DNA from: Algiphilus sp965216485
Lineage (GTDB): Bacteria > Pseudomonadota > Gammaproteobacteria > Nevskiales > Nevskiaceae
Direction: 5' to 3'
NCBI RefSeq assembly: GCF_965216485.1
Contig: NZ_OZ244162.1
Location: 806,001-870,000 of the forward strand
Length of the DNA stretch: 64,000 nucleotides
Shown: piece after piece, positions 18,801 to 25,549 of the stretch
Layout: every line of letters begins with the position of its first letter
Position numbering within the stretch: the first letter of the stretch is position 1
The notes under the pieces: generated by a model
The model's input: the letters and a program-made list of their open reading frames with translations, nothing else
Databases searched by the model: none
What the model was told of the DNA's origin: nothing
Translations under genes and position numbers: made by a program

Positions 18801-19002
18801 CGACGGCTTCGAGGTGGCCAGCTATATGCGCAACTCCGACGCGCTGCGCGCGGTACCCATCATCATGATCACCTCGCGCTCGGGCGATAAGCACCGTGAG
18901 CGCGCCAAAGCCTTCGGCGTTCAGCGCTACCTCATCAAGCCCTACCAGGAGGCGGATTTGCTCAATGAAATCCGCGCGGTTCGCGCCGAGGCCGAGGCAT
19001 GA
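12856..19002 (+). CDS. chpA: ChpA/PilL, multi-Hpt hybrid CheA-type histidine kinase
   Basis: This 2048-residue kinase is the core of the Pil-Chp system. Four well-formed phosphotransfer motifs are visible: HTLKGS at His627, HTLRGS at His757, HTLKGS at His1039 and His1269. Other N-terminal stretches look like degenerate Hpt repeats. The long acidic linker (about 1290-1420) leads to a CheA core: dimerisation coiled coil, ATPase with N-box HTLRNAVVHGIE near 1629-1640 and DDGGGLD, a GRGVGMDVV G-box, then a CheW-like regulatory domain. A terminal receiver has phospho-acceptor D1976 in LLDIEMPRADG. It autophosphorylates and relays to PilG and PilH. The start ATG at 12856 follows the pilI stop directly; the chpC start overlaps its stop. 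Confidence 0.96.
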   Translation: MVYARPNLVAGMHWVRPQFGQNLTRARHLVEQYVEERTNAVTLREAVHALQEVGSSARVVQCAGISIAAAEVADALDALSRGDVEDISACGTAVMSAIMQLDDYADAVISGLPDHPLVLHPLLNELRVARGQPVLTEAEIFARQLETRGLQPEWVEPDASAPPAQAIAQKYEAVFQQALAQWLRHDAREGMARIGKLSEAFARGTRDAEQHALWRTVAAVAECGLAGGLDDSIDLKRLLGRTAAGVRALSGGQAFAEALSLARSLLLYVARASAGGSRARDLDEALGLREQLPTSQESARIQSRLRGTNTALIEQLSKELRSDLGKVKDHIDLRVRAGAGDMEAARALLDQIAHTLSMLGLPALSRVARNQMSLLSTLLAEDADATHEGWIDIASALLRIEVSLDEALFRQINRAADSEDAVALGEEIPNAADLQDSAQALLREAQVNLSRVKTAVDGLIRKGSTEGLDEAPQQIAQVAAALRVVQHEAIAERIARLAEIARERGLQTLCASEEGADRFADAVAVVDFYIERLMERSAPGQHLLDALSGLLAGFDEAEEAVLDAETPPSQERVTVDVPAADEVDPDIREVFLEEAREVQETIEAAFARWQRNPDDSEAMLEVRRGFHTLKGSGRMVEATALGEFAWACERLLNACRDGEIAVSPDIVACIGEAIAFVPEMVAAFAESRPIADQATHDALIERTERLRLGGVTDAEREDLLATFHEDAAAQLGLLSRWLRASPEGGQPVEADAARAFHTLRGSAAAVGHERFSRITGTAEQYVNALQRGSAVLPSEAQRVLSEIIDALRAGVDARNAEPDAEQTEAWLQALRELHDTLPAEDRAAAEDQAISDAFCMEALDALQAIDSRTRAWRNDPEGQHVPALRDGWRNLAATAANAGSVALVAPARAFERQLAQAEADGIVPDAAVFDALDARVEAFFQLLDAFREQGGNVDGSALAEQINALRWDGGAASAVSAEALPEADNIQVDNHADEDAAELRELFIGEAQELIEAIDSDLDQLDRQPDAIEPLRDLARSLHTLKGSARMAGFEAFGDVAHRCETLTSRLESDGGQLDTSTRSRLHNVCDGLYRAVETLRAGGTPDLHTLLEDLEGDAPAGTAPAPAEDAATASEADALPGQAAEGSLDDIAAAVSDHPALQDTAPELTDQVTAEEDADAPPAPSSEALQTLPQWPAWSGETFERLPPGPDAAEHAVSDEGVDEESQDIFREEATDLLDTIAQALSRWSGDIAAGVPASEAGAVIDLRRALHTLKGSAYLVGANAMGAAAHEMESLVEEVVQGDLDADSGTVMQLQTRLDQLQAIHDGTQPVSSGETADDSTYYDDADIAQLQQPWAPPEPDETGPVPETVETWTAVADVPSSAPDDASLAPMADAAPSISGAQPTAPGGDGESGWDPRVLWQPPQEDENRLGLKREVARVPVPDLESLLNKAGEISVLRARLDEQNAGIAHQLEEVVETVNRLRDQLRQLDGETEAQIEARGLQGSASEAVPDRYGKDFDPLEMDRYSRMQELSRALAETVGDIDVLQESMRANSGETEALLLQQQRINSDLQQGLMGTLMVPFARQTQRLQRVVRQTAQESDKEVRAHFEGEAIEVDRNVLERMTAPLEHTLRNAVVHGIEAPALRTQRGKPSTGTVSVTLSREGQQLRLEVADDGGGLDFEAIRRAAVDRGLMHDHAQLTQRQLALFILEPGFSTAPKLTQSAGRGVGMDVVAAEVRQLGGSLEIESEPEQGTRFIIRLPITLGLTQALMFEAGGETFAVPLTNIEGIARVSRSQAMPADGSEGVMQYGDAEYRIGFAADFLGLPRTNDSDARALPVVLLRLPEGVTDGSHHLALVMDHIIGNREVVSKTIGPVVAALPGMTGATVLPDGRIVLLLDLLTLVQDRIRRERIREAPVDTAEAQSTTPLVMVVDDSITMRRVAERLLLRNGYEVQLARDGVDAMAQLATARPQVVLLDIEMPRADGFEVASYMRNSDALRAVPIIMITSRSGDKHRERAKAFGVQRYLIKPYQEADLLNEIRAVRAEAEA

Positions 19003-19490
19003 GCGCGCAGCGAGACAGTGGCGGTACGCCGCAGAGCATCTTCGCCGTGCTGCTCACCCAGGAGAACGGTGACCACCTGCTGCTTCCCAATGTGGCAGTG
19101 CTGGAGGTGGGCAACATCTATCACGCACCGGCGGGGGAAGAGCCCGCGCGTTGGCTGCGCGGCACCATCGATCACGACGGCATCGCAGTGCCGGCGCTGG
19201 ATTTCGAGCAGCTCAATGCCGGCGGGTCCTCGGAGGCAAGGCGCGCCCGCCCGGTCTTCGTGCAGACCTACGGCCGGCTGCTGCAGAACCCCGTCATCGC
19301 GCTGCTCTGCCGCGGTCATCCTCATCTGGTCGACGTCGAAGCCGCTGCCCTTAGGCCCGAGCCACTGGCCAGCGGCGATCGCGACGATCTCGTGCTCAGT
19401 CGCGTCCGGCTCGGAAATACCGTTGCAGTGATTCCCGACCTCTACACCATCGAAGCCGAACTGGCGCGCGCCGGAGTGGCTGCGCGCTGA
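18999..19490 (+). CDS. chpC: ChpC, CheW-like protein of the Pil-Chp system
   Basis: This is a 163-residue, weakly conserved CheW-domain protein: SIFAVLLTQENGDHLLLPN at the start, then EVGNIYHAP, WLRGTIDHDGIAVPALDFE and a C-terminal VRLGNTVAVIPDLYTIE. It overlaps the chpA stop by ATGA, the position of chpC in Pseudomonas. A second CheW-like coupler can bring an additional chemoreceptor into the array. The name rests partly on position, because sequence conservation among ChpC proteins is low. Confidence 0.85.
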   Translation: MSAQRDSGGTPQSIFAVLLTQENGDHLLLPNVAVLEVGNIYHAPAGEEPARWLRGTIDHDGIAVPALDFEQLNAGGSSEARRARPVFVQTYGRLLQNPVIALLCRGHPHLVDVEAAALRPEPLASGDRDDLVLSRVRLGNTVAVIPDLYTIEAELARAGVAAR

Positions 19491-19517
19491 TTGTCCATTG
19501 CCGGAGAAGAACACCGC

Positions 19518-19787
19518 ATGAGTCAGGATCGCGTTCAGGAATTGCTGCGTCAGCTGCGAGAGGAACTCGAGGATTCCGAGCGCGGTGCCGACGCGGAAAC
19601 GCGCGAGCGCATACGCGCGCTGGAGGCCGACATTCAGGCGCTGCTGGCGGAGCACTCGGATGCACCGGACGCGCAGTCAATCATGGAACGGGCGCGCGCT
19701 GCCGAAGTCGAATTCGCCAATCGTCACCCGGTTGCGGAGGGCTTTGTGCGACAGCTCATCGATACCCTCTCCCGCATGGGCATCTGA
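19518..19787 (+). CDS. DUF4404 family protein
   Basis: This small, charged, helical protein of 89 residues reads MSQDRVQELLRQLREEL at its start, followed by a second helix with LEADIQALLAEH and a C-terminal FVRQLIDTLSRMGI. This two-helix, coiled-coil-prone pattern matches DUF4404, whose function is unknown. The start is taken at the ATG at 19518, preceded by GGAGAA; the frame is open back to the chpC stop. It may be the last gene of the chp operon. Confidence 0.75.
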   Translation: MSQDRVQELLRQLREELEDSERGADAETRERIRALEADIQALLAEHSDAPDAQSIMERARAAEVEFANRHPVAEGFVRQLIDTLSRMGI

Positions 19788-19817
19788 CAGCCACGTAGCG
19801 CACCCGGCGGAGCCGCC

Positions 19818-20138
19818 ATGAAGTTCATCTTCGAAGTGCGCGTCAAGCCCGGTTACAGCGTCGAGCAGTATGCCGATGCCTGGATGGAAGCCAGTCGCAT
19901 CATCCAGCAGACCCCGGGGGCGCGCGGCACCTATCTGCATCGCAAGATTGGCGAGCCGGATACCGTGCTTGCCATCGCGCACTGGGACTCCAAGGCCGCG
20001 CGCGACGCCAAGGACGATCGACGCGATGCCCGCGTCCGCGAAATCCTCGAGCGCCATGCGCGGACCTGCGACATCACGCTGATCGGCGAATTCGAGGATC
20101 CGGAATGGGAGGTACTGCCGCCGCGCGGAGATGCCTGA
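19818..20138 (+). CDS. ABM-like (antibiotic biosynthesis monooxygenase-fold) protein
   Basis: This 106-residue protein looks like a single dimeric alpha/beta-barrel domain of the ABM type: KFIFEVRVKPGYSVEQYADA, a second strand GARGTYLHRKIGEPDTVLAIAHWDS, and a helix with REILERHARTCD. Such proteins range from monooxygenases to heme-degrading or purely structural roles, and no catalytic residue can be assigned. It has a GGCGGAG-like ribosome-binding site and lies 30 bases after the DUF4404 gene. The fold is an inference from the pattern; the exact function is unknown. Confidence 0.7.
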   Translation: MKFIFEVRVKPGYSVEQYADAWMEASRIIQQTPGARGTYLHRKIGEPDTVLAIAHWDSKAARDAKDDRRDARVREILERHARTCDITLIGEFEDPEWEVLPPRGDA

Positions 20139-20214
20139 TGCCGTCATCGGCGCGTCAACCCGCTGCGCTATAAGCCACGTACTGCCGTTTGACACGGCGC
20201 CGCGAGACCACCGC

Positions 20215-21150
20215 ATGACCCGCGCCGTTGCGCACGACCGACTTCCCATGGCGCCGCCGCAGGGGCTCGCCCGTTTGCGTCAGATGGCCGCTGTGCAGGG
20301 CTATCGTCTGGCCGCCAGTGGAACCGTGCCGGCACGATGGTTCGGCACGCCACCACCGCGCCTGAAGCCGGCGCCGGTGGCCCAGCAGCTTGAGATCGTC
20401 AGTCATTGTTGGCGTTATCACCGCCTGCTGGCCTGTCAGCTCGCGTCACTGGCCAACCATCCGCCGCAGCGGCTCCATCTCACCATGACGGTGTTCTATG
20501 CCGAAGAGGATGGCGCCACTGCAGAGCTGCTCGCCGCCTGGTGCCGCCAGTCCATTCCCAATGTGTCACTGCGGCCCTGGCCTCTGGCGCCCAGTCAGCT
20601 GTTCCGGCGCAGCATCGGGCGCAATCTGGCGGGGCGCGCCACGCAAGCGGACTGGATCTGGTTCACCGACTGCGATGTCCTGTTCGGACCGGGCGCGCTG
20701 GATGCCCTGGCGACAGCGGTCGAGGGCCGCTGCGCCGCCCTGGTGTATCCGGCCACCGAATATGTCACGCCGGTACTCGACCAGGCGGCGCTGCACGCCA
20801 TCGAGGGCGATCGAACGCGGGAGCCGCTGACTCCGGTGGCCTGTATCCGCCGTTCGCTGACACGGGCCACCGGCCCCATGCAGATCACTCGCGGAGAGGT
20901 CGCCCGCGCGCTGGGCTATTGCGCCAGCCTGGCGGCGTTTCAGCAGCCAGCGCGGTCGTGGTGCAAGGCCCATGAGGATCGCGCCTTTCGTTGGCAGTTG
21001 GGCAGCCCAGGGGAAGCCGTTGAGCTGCCGCCCGTCTTTCGGGTCCGCCATGCGGACAAAGGGCGTGATGCCGGTCGGCGCCGGCCACTACGGGCACAGC
21101 TGCGCCGGTGGCGCAGTCGCTGGCAGGATCGGCACCAGGCGGTCTCCTGA
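20215..21150 (+). CDS. Glycosyltransferase family A-like protein
   Basis: This 311-residue (from the 20215 ATG) protein looks like a GT-A glycosyltransferase. A nucleotide-sugar-binding strand, EIVSHCWRYHRLLACQLASL, begins the domain at about residue 60. A DxD-type metal motif DCD at 152-154 sits in WIWFTDCDVLFGPGALD, and a basic C-terminal tail follows. The start is uncertain: an ATG at 20131 overlaps the preceding gene, and no start has a strong ribosome-binding site. It lies beside a KpsC/KpsS-like gene, suggesting a surface glycan role. Donor and acceptor cannot be told. Confidence 0.7.
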   Translation: MTRAVAHDRLPMAPPQGLARLRQMAAVQGYRLAASGTVPARWFGTPPPRLKPAPVAQQLEIVSHCWRYHRLLACQLASLANHPPQRLHLTMTVFYAEEDGATAELLAAWCRQSIPNVSLRPWPLAPSQLFRRSIGRNLAGRATQADWIWFTDCDVLFGPGALDALATAVEGRCAALVYPATEYVTPVLDQAALHAIEGDRTREPLTPVACIRRSLTRATGPMQITRGEVARALGYCASLAAFQQPARSWCKAHEDRAFRWQLGSPGEAVELPPVFRVRHADKGRDAGRRRPLRAQLRRWRSRWQDRHQAVS

Positions 21151-21214
21151 TGCCTTCACCCGGACGTCATGGGGGTGAGAAAAAGCCGTCACGCGCGCGT
21201 TCCATACTGCCGGC

Positions 21215-22354
21215 ATGCGCATCCAGCTCTTCTATAACAGCCCCAAGGCAAGACGCTATTTTCGTGCGATACGCGATGGCCTGAACGAGGACACGGTGGC
21301 GCTGGCGCCCATCGGACTGTCTAGTGCCCCCGCGCTGCCGGAAGCGGAACTGGCCTGGATGACGGCCTACAGTACGGCGCGCAAGGCCGCTCGCCCCGAT
21401 CTGTCCGAGGCGCGCCTCCGCCAGTACACGCAGGTTCTGCGACGGTTTGCGCGCTGGCACTACGGCGCCGTCCACCAACGCATGCGCCTCATGCGCCCCG
21501 ACGTGGTCGGGGTGTGGGGTGGCCAAGGAGTGGACACGCGCGCGGTCCGTAGGGCGGCCGCTGCGCTCGGCATCCCTTGCATGCTGTTCGAGACCGGATT
21601 GCTGCCTTCGACCACCACCGCCGATACGCGCGGCGTCAACTTCGAGAACTCGGTACCGCGCGACCCGCAGTTCTATGCCCGCTACACAGCCCCCGCCGAG
21701 CTTCCACGGCACTTTGTGCCACGCCGGGCACCGCAGGGGGAAGCGGAGCCGTTGCCGGCGCGCTATGTCTTCATGCCCTTTCAGGTCGCGCTCGACAGCC
21801 AGGTGCTGTTGTACTCCCCCTGGATTCGCAGCATGGCGCAGTTCTACTGGGTGATGGAGAACTGTCTGCGCGAAGTGCCCGAGCCGCTACATCTGGTATG
21901 CAAGCCCCATCCCAGCTGCAAGCAGGCGCACAACGAACTGCGGCGCCACGCGGCATCACACCCCCGCTTGCACATTGTTGACAACCACAGCTCCGAAGAC
22001 CTGATTCGCGGCGCCGAAGGCGTGGTCACGCTGAATTCCAGCGTCGGCATCGAGGCGCTGCTGCTGGACTGCCCCGTGCTGTGCCTGGGCGATGCCTGTT
22101 ACGCAATCCCTGGCGTGGCCGAGCGCTCGCGCAGCCCGGAGCGGGTCCGGGAGTGGCTGCATGCGCTGGCACTGGGCCGGCCGCCTGCGGCGCCACTGCG
22201 GCAACCCTTTCTGCATTGGCTGGCCAATGCGTATGTGATTCCCGGGAGCCATAAAGCACCGGAAGACCCGCATTTTCGTCGCCTGCGCGCGCGCTTTGCT
22301 GCCGCTGTCTCCGAAGCCGGGCACGGGCTTTCGGCCTGGGCAGCGGCTGCCTGA
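21215..22354 (+). CDS. Capsule polysaccharide biosynthesis-like (KpsC/KpsS family) protein
   Basis: This 379-residue protein shows features of the Capsule_synth family of Kdo transferases: FETGLLPSTTTADTRGVNFEN (split by a loop) at about 125-146, the K-PHPS motif at 230-234, and NSSVGIEALLLDCPVLCLG at 274-292. In KpsC/KpsS these build the Kdo linker of capsules on lipid. Only one such domain is present and no capsule operon surrounds it, so the substrate is open. No ribosome-binding site precedes the ATG; a CATACT hexamer lies six bases upstream, so the message could be leaderless. A glycosyltransferase-like gene precedes it. Confidence 0.72.
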   Translation: MRIQLFYNSPKARRYFRAIRDGLNEDTVALAPIGLSSAPALPEAELAWMTAYSTARKAARPDLSEARLRQYTQVLRRFARWHYGAVHQRMRLMRPDVVGVWGGQGVDTRAVRRAAAALGIPCMLFETGLLPSTTTADTRGVNFENSVPRDPQFYARYTAPAELPRHFVPRRAPQGEAEPLPARYVFMPFQVALDSQVLLYSPWIRSMAQFYWVMENCLREVPEPLHLVCKPHPSCKQAHNELRRHAASHPRLHIVDNHSSEDLIRGAEGVVTLNSSVGIEALLLDCPVLCLGDACYAIPGVAERSRSPERVREWLHALALGRPPAAPLRQPFLHWLANAYVIPGSHKAPEDPHFRRLRARFAAAVSEAGHGLSAWAAAA

Positions 22355-22536
22355 GTCCGGTTGCATCGATCGGCTGGCCTTCCTCTGCCATCGATTGGCC
22401 TGGGCTGAGCCTCGGCGTAGGCTGCGCACGTCTGGCCCCACAGGGGCAGATGGCCTACTGTGGAAGCTTGTAAACGGCAGGCCACGGGGGTGGCGGCAGG
22501 CATGATGGCAAGGGGCGAGAAGGCCGGGAGGTACCC

Positions 22537-23247
22537 ATGACAGCTTCGCGACTGGAGCGCACGCGACTGGCGCTGAGGCGCCTGCTGCACGAGCCCGAGT
22601 CGCGCCCCGGGCGCATTTTCGACAGTGTGCTGCAGGTGTTGATCCTGCTGTCGTTGACGGCGCTAACAATTGCATCACTGCAGGGGCTGGCAGGCTGGGC
22701 CGTGCAGCTGCTGTTCGTCATCGAGGTGGTGACGATGGGGATTTTCACCGTCGAGTATCTACTGCGGGTGGCAAGCGCACCCAGCGCCCATCGCTACATC
22801 TTGAGCTTCTGGGGTGTGGTCGACTTTCTGGCGGTGTTCCCTTACTACATCTTCAATGAATCGCAGTGGGTGCGCGCCTTGCGCTTTCTGCGCATTTTCC
22901 GGTTGCTGCGCTTCAACCGCTCGCTGGGCCGCTTTGCCGCGGCATTCCGCGCCTCCAAACATGAGCTCATTGTCTTCGGCACCACCGCGGTGATCATGCT
23001 GTTCATCGCCGCGGCGGGCATCTACCAGTTCGAGCACGAGGCACAGCCCGAGGCTTTCGGGTCGATCCCGGAAAGCCTTTGGTGGGCCATCGTCACCCTG
23101 ACCACAGTGGGCTACGGGGATGTCTATCCGATCACCCCCATGGGCCGGATTTTTACCGGCTTCATCATGATCATCGGCCTGGGGGTGGTGGCCGGCTTCA
23201 CCGGCGTCATCGCCAGCGCGCTGTCGCGCATCCGGGACGACCAGTAG
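22537..23247 (+). CDS. Voltage-gated potassium channel (6-TM, KvAP-like)
   Basis: This 236-residue integral membrane protein is a compact Kv-type channel. Its S4 voltage sensor has arginines at 113, 116, 119, 122, 125 and 128, one every third residue. The pore loop carries the selectivity filter TTVGYGD at 189-195, flanked by S5 and S6 helices. Only a short C-terminal SRIRDDQ follows S6, so there is no RCK or cyclic-nucleotide domain. It should conduct K+ in response to membrane potential. The start has a GGGAGG ribosome-binding site. The channel identity is secure; its physiological trigger is not. Confidence 0.95.
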   Translation: MTASRLERTRLALRRLLHEPESRPGRIFDSVLQVLILLSLTALTIASLQGLAGWAVQLLFVIEVVTMGIFTVEYLLRVASAPSAHRYILSFWGVVDFLAVFPYYIFNESQWVRALRFLRIFRLLRFNRSLGRFAAAFRASKHELIVFGTTAVIMLFIAAAGIYQFEHEAQPEAFGSIPESLWWAIVTLTTVGYGDVYPITPMGRIFTGFIMIIGLGVVAGFTGVIASALSRIRDDQ

Positions 23248-23316
23248 CCTTTCACGCAGTGTTCATCGCCGCCGTGCTCACCTATCCTCGAACCAACGAC
23301 ATACGAGAGGTGAACA

Positions 23317-23694
23317 ATGCGAGCACAACGTGCAGCGGTAATGATCCTGGTCGGCGCGATGGGCATGGGTGGCGCCGCCTTTGCGCAACAGGAACAGAGC
23401 GAGGCCGAGCAGGGCAGCTTCAAGCAGTCGGTGGAAGGCGCGGCCGAACGGGCCGCCGACTATCTGTCCGACACCGCGCTGACCGCGCGCGTGAAAGCCG
23501 CCTTGACCACCGAATCGGCGCTCGGCCCCTTCCGCGTCGGCGTTGAATCCACCCGTGGCGTGGTCACGTTGACCGGCGACGTAGGCAGCAAGGCCGAGCG
23601 CAAGCTGGCGGAGCGCGTCGCGGCAGACGTCGAAGGCGTCATCGCCGTACACAATGCGCTGCGCGTCAATGAGGACGCAGAGGCCCAGCCCTGA
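23317..23694 (+). CDS. BON domain periplasmic protein
   Basis: This 125-residue protein has a signal peptide cleaved after AAFA (residue 23) and one BON domain at about 50-120, with the characteristic GVVTLTGDVGSKAERKLAERVA and a closing VHNALRV. BON domains bind membranes or interact with the envelope; OsmY-like members respond to osmotic or envelope stress. A short acidic linker precedes the domain. Preceded by GAGAGGTG, it starts at 23317. It lies next to a K+ channel, which could hint at an osmotic role, but this is only suggestive. Confidence 0.88.
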   Translation: MRAQRAAVMILVGAMGMGGAAFAQQEQSEAEQGSFKQSVEGAAERAADYLSDTALTARVKAALTTESALGPFRVGVESTRGVVTLTGDVGSKAERKLAERVAADVEGVIAVHNALRVNEDAEAQP

Positions 23695-23892
23695 GGCGGT
23701 GACGAAGGCTTGGATCCATCAAGCCTGAAGGGCGCGATGCCTGCGCGCTGCGCCGTAGGGCTTGATGCAAAGCGACCTCGACGTTGGCAGCAAGGTCCAC
23801 CCTGGCGGCTGCGTTGTTCGGTCGGACCCGACTGTGCGCGACGAAATCTGGCAGGCTCCGGCCTGATCTGATGCCTCCTGCCGCCGCACGCC

Positions 23893-24864
23893 ATGGCCTC
23901 CACACCCTCGCTCTGCCTGCTGACGCCGACCTGGTCGGGAGATCGCCAGCATTTTGATGTGCTCAGCGCCTCGCTGGCGCGGTCCGCCCTCGCCGAGCTT
24001 CCGCATTTTGCGGTGGTACAGAGCGAAGACATGGACGCCTTTGCGGGGTCAGGTGGGCCATCCACGCGGCTGGTGCCCTCCAGCGACATTCTGCCCAGCG
24101 GCGTGGACAGACGCCGCCAACAGGCGCGTCGCTGGGCATCGGCGCTGGGCCGCGCGGGCACACGCCTGAGCGGAAGCCTGGCGCTGCGCACGGGGGGATG
24201 GCCGTCGTGGGTGCACTACACCGGATGGCACACCCAGCAGATCACCAAACTCGCCTTCGCCGCGCAGAGCGATTTCGATACCGTGGTGGTGATGGATTCC
24301 GACGTGGTGGTGCTGCCGCACGCCAGCACGAGCGACTTTGTTTCCGAGAACGCGCGCGCGCTCTGCTACCAGGCGGATCAGCCGGCGAGCGCCTTTGGCG
24401 GCAAGCGAGGCAACTGGAATCGTCAGGCGCATGCGCTGCTCGACGTGCCCTACGATCCTCAGAACTACTTCGATACTTCCTTCGAGACCCCATTCGTTCT
24501 GCATACGGAGAGTCTGCGCGCGCTGATGCGCTGGTTGGAAAAGCGCTATGACCAGCCCTGGTGGCAGGTGCTGCTCGCACAGCCCGTACGGCGTTGGTCC
24601 GAGTTTGCAACCTACCGCCTCTTTCTCAAGCGGCACATGCCTACCGATGCCGTGGAATGGCGCAGTGACGCGCTGATCCGCTATCTCTTCGATGCCGCCG
24701 ATCCGGAGGCCGTAGGCCGCGAGGTGCGCGCACTGACGCAGGACCCCGCGGCGCACTTCGTGACGATTCATTCACAGAGTTCAGGGCGCCAGCTATGGGG
24801 TGCCGAGGGCTATGCGCCGCATGTCATGGACGCACTGGAGGCGGCCACCGCAGCGTCCGGCTGA
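23893..24864 (+). CDS. DUF6492 family glycosyltransferase-like protein
   Basis: This 323-residue protein opens with SLCLLTPTWSGDRQHFDVL, has TGWHTQQITKLAFA at about 110-123 and a DxD-type motif DSD at 135-137 in VVVMDSDVVVLP. These features fit DUF6492, a GT-A-like family of unknown sugar specificity. It is the third glycan-type gene in this part of the window. No clear ribosome-binding site precedes the ATG, and a 198-base gap separates it from the BON gene. Function beyond a probable transferase cannot be stated. Confidence 0.7.
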   Translation: MASTPSLCLLTPTWSGDRQHFDVLSASLARSALAELPHFAVVQSEDMDAFAGSGGPSTRLVPSSDILPSGVDRRRQQARRWASALGRAGTRLSGSLALRTGGWPSWVHYTGWHTQQITKLAFAAQSDFDTVVVMDSDVVVLPHASTSDFVSENARALCYQADQPASAFGGKRGNWNRQAHALLDVPYDPQNYFDTSFETPFVLHTESLRALMRWLEKRYDQPWWQVLLAQPVRRWSEFATYRLFLKRHMPTDAVEWRSDALIRYLFDAADPEAVGREVRALTQDPAAHFVTIHSQSSGRQLWGAEGYAPHVMDALEAATAASG

Positions 24865-24952
24865 GCGCGATGGCAACGGAGGGAGCCTGCGGTTTGCGTC
24901 CCGAAGGTGCGACTCGCACCATGTCAGGGTCGATCAGCAGAGGAGCACCGGC

Positions 24953-25486
24953 ATGCAGCATCAAGCAGCGCGGGCCGCGATCGAATGTGTGCGCGGCGAT
25001 ATCACCCAACAGCCAGACATGGACGCGGTGGTCAACGCGGCCAATGCCGAGCTGCGTCCTGGGGGTGGTGTGGCCGGTGCCATCCACCGCGCCGCCGGGC
25101 CCGATCTGGATGCCGCCTGCCGTGCCTACGCTCCAATCGCCCCCGGTCAGGCGGTGATCACCGAGGCCTTTGCGCTGCCCAACCGCTTTGTGATCCATTG
25201 CCTCGGGCCGGTTTACGGACGCGATTATCCGGCCGACACATTGCTGGCCGAATGCCATCGGCGCGCGCTGGCCCTCGCCGCGGAAAAGGCACTGGAATCG
25301 GTGGCTTTCCCGGCCTTGTCCACGGGTGCCTTCGGCTACCCCGTTGCGGAGGCTGCCGAGATCGCGATGCGGGCGGTGATCGAGTGCCTCGGCGATGCGC
25401 CTTCGGTGCAGCGGCTGCGCTTCGTGCTTTTTGGCGCCGATGATCTTGCGGCCTTTGAAAGCGCCCTGCAGAGCACCGCACAGTAG
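24953..25486 (+). CDS. Macro domain protein (O-acetyl-ADP-ribose deacetylase-like)
   Basis: This is a single macro domain of 177 residues, which binds ADP-ribose and often hydrolyses ADP-ribosyl or O-acetyl-ADP-ribose esters. The signatures VVNAANAELRPGGGVAGAIH at 26-45 and STGAFGYPVAEAA further on are both intact, including the catalytic-loop asparagines and glycines. The start at 24953 is set by AGGAG upstream. It is followed 63 bases later by pncB and then pncA, so an NAD+/ADP-ribose salvage cluster is likely. The substrate is inferred from the family. Confidence 0.93.
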   Translation: MQHQAARAAIECVRGDITQQPDMDAVVNAANAELRPGGGVAGAIHRAAGPDLDAACRAYAPIAPGQAVITEAFALPNRFVIHCLGPVYGRDYPADTLLAECHRRALALAAEKALESVAFPALSTGAFGYPVAEAAEIAMRAVIECLGDAPSVQRLRFVLFGADDLAAFESALQSTAQ

Positions 25487-25549
25487 GGCAGACACTGCAC
25501 GTGCGCGGGCATGGCTGCCGTCGTTGCCTGCAAGGAGCCCCAGCCAGTC

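Noticed and set aside
16591..18894. Long open frame on the strand opposite chpA
   Set aside because: It is antisense to conserved CheA-type coding sequence; GC-rich codon bias creates long mirror frames, and its translation resembles no family.
20131..20214. Earlier ATG (20131) as start of the glycosyltransferase-like gene
   Set aside because: It overlaps the preceding gene without a spaced ribosome-binding site, and the extra residues carry no conserved feature.
23695..23892. Small hairpin (GGCTTG...CAAGCC) after the BON gene as a terminator
   Set aside because: The stem has six pairs and no T-run; too weak to list.
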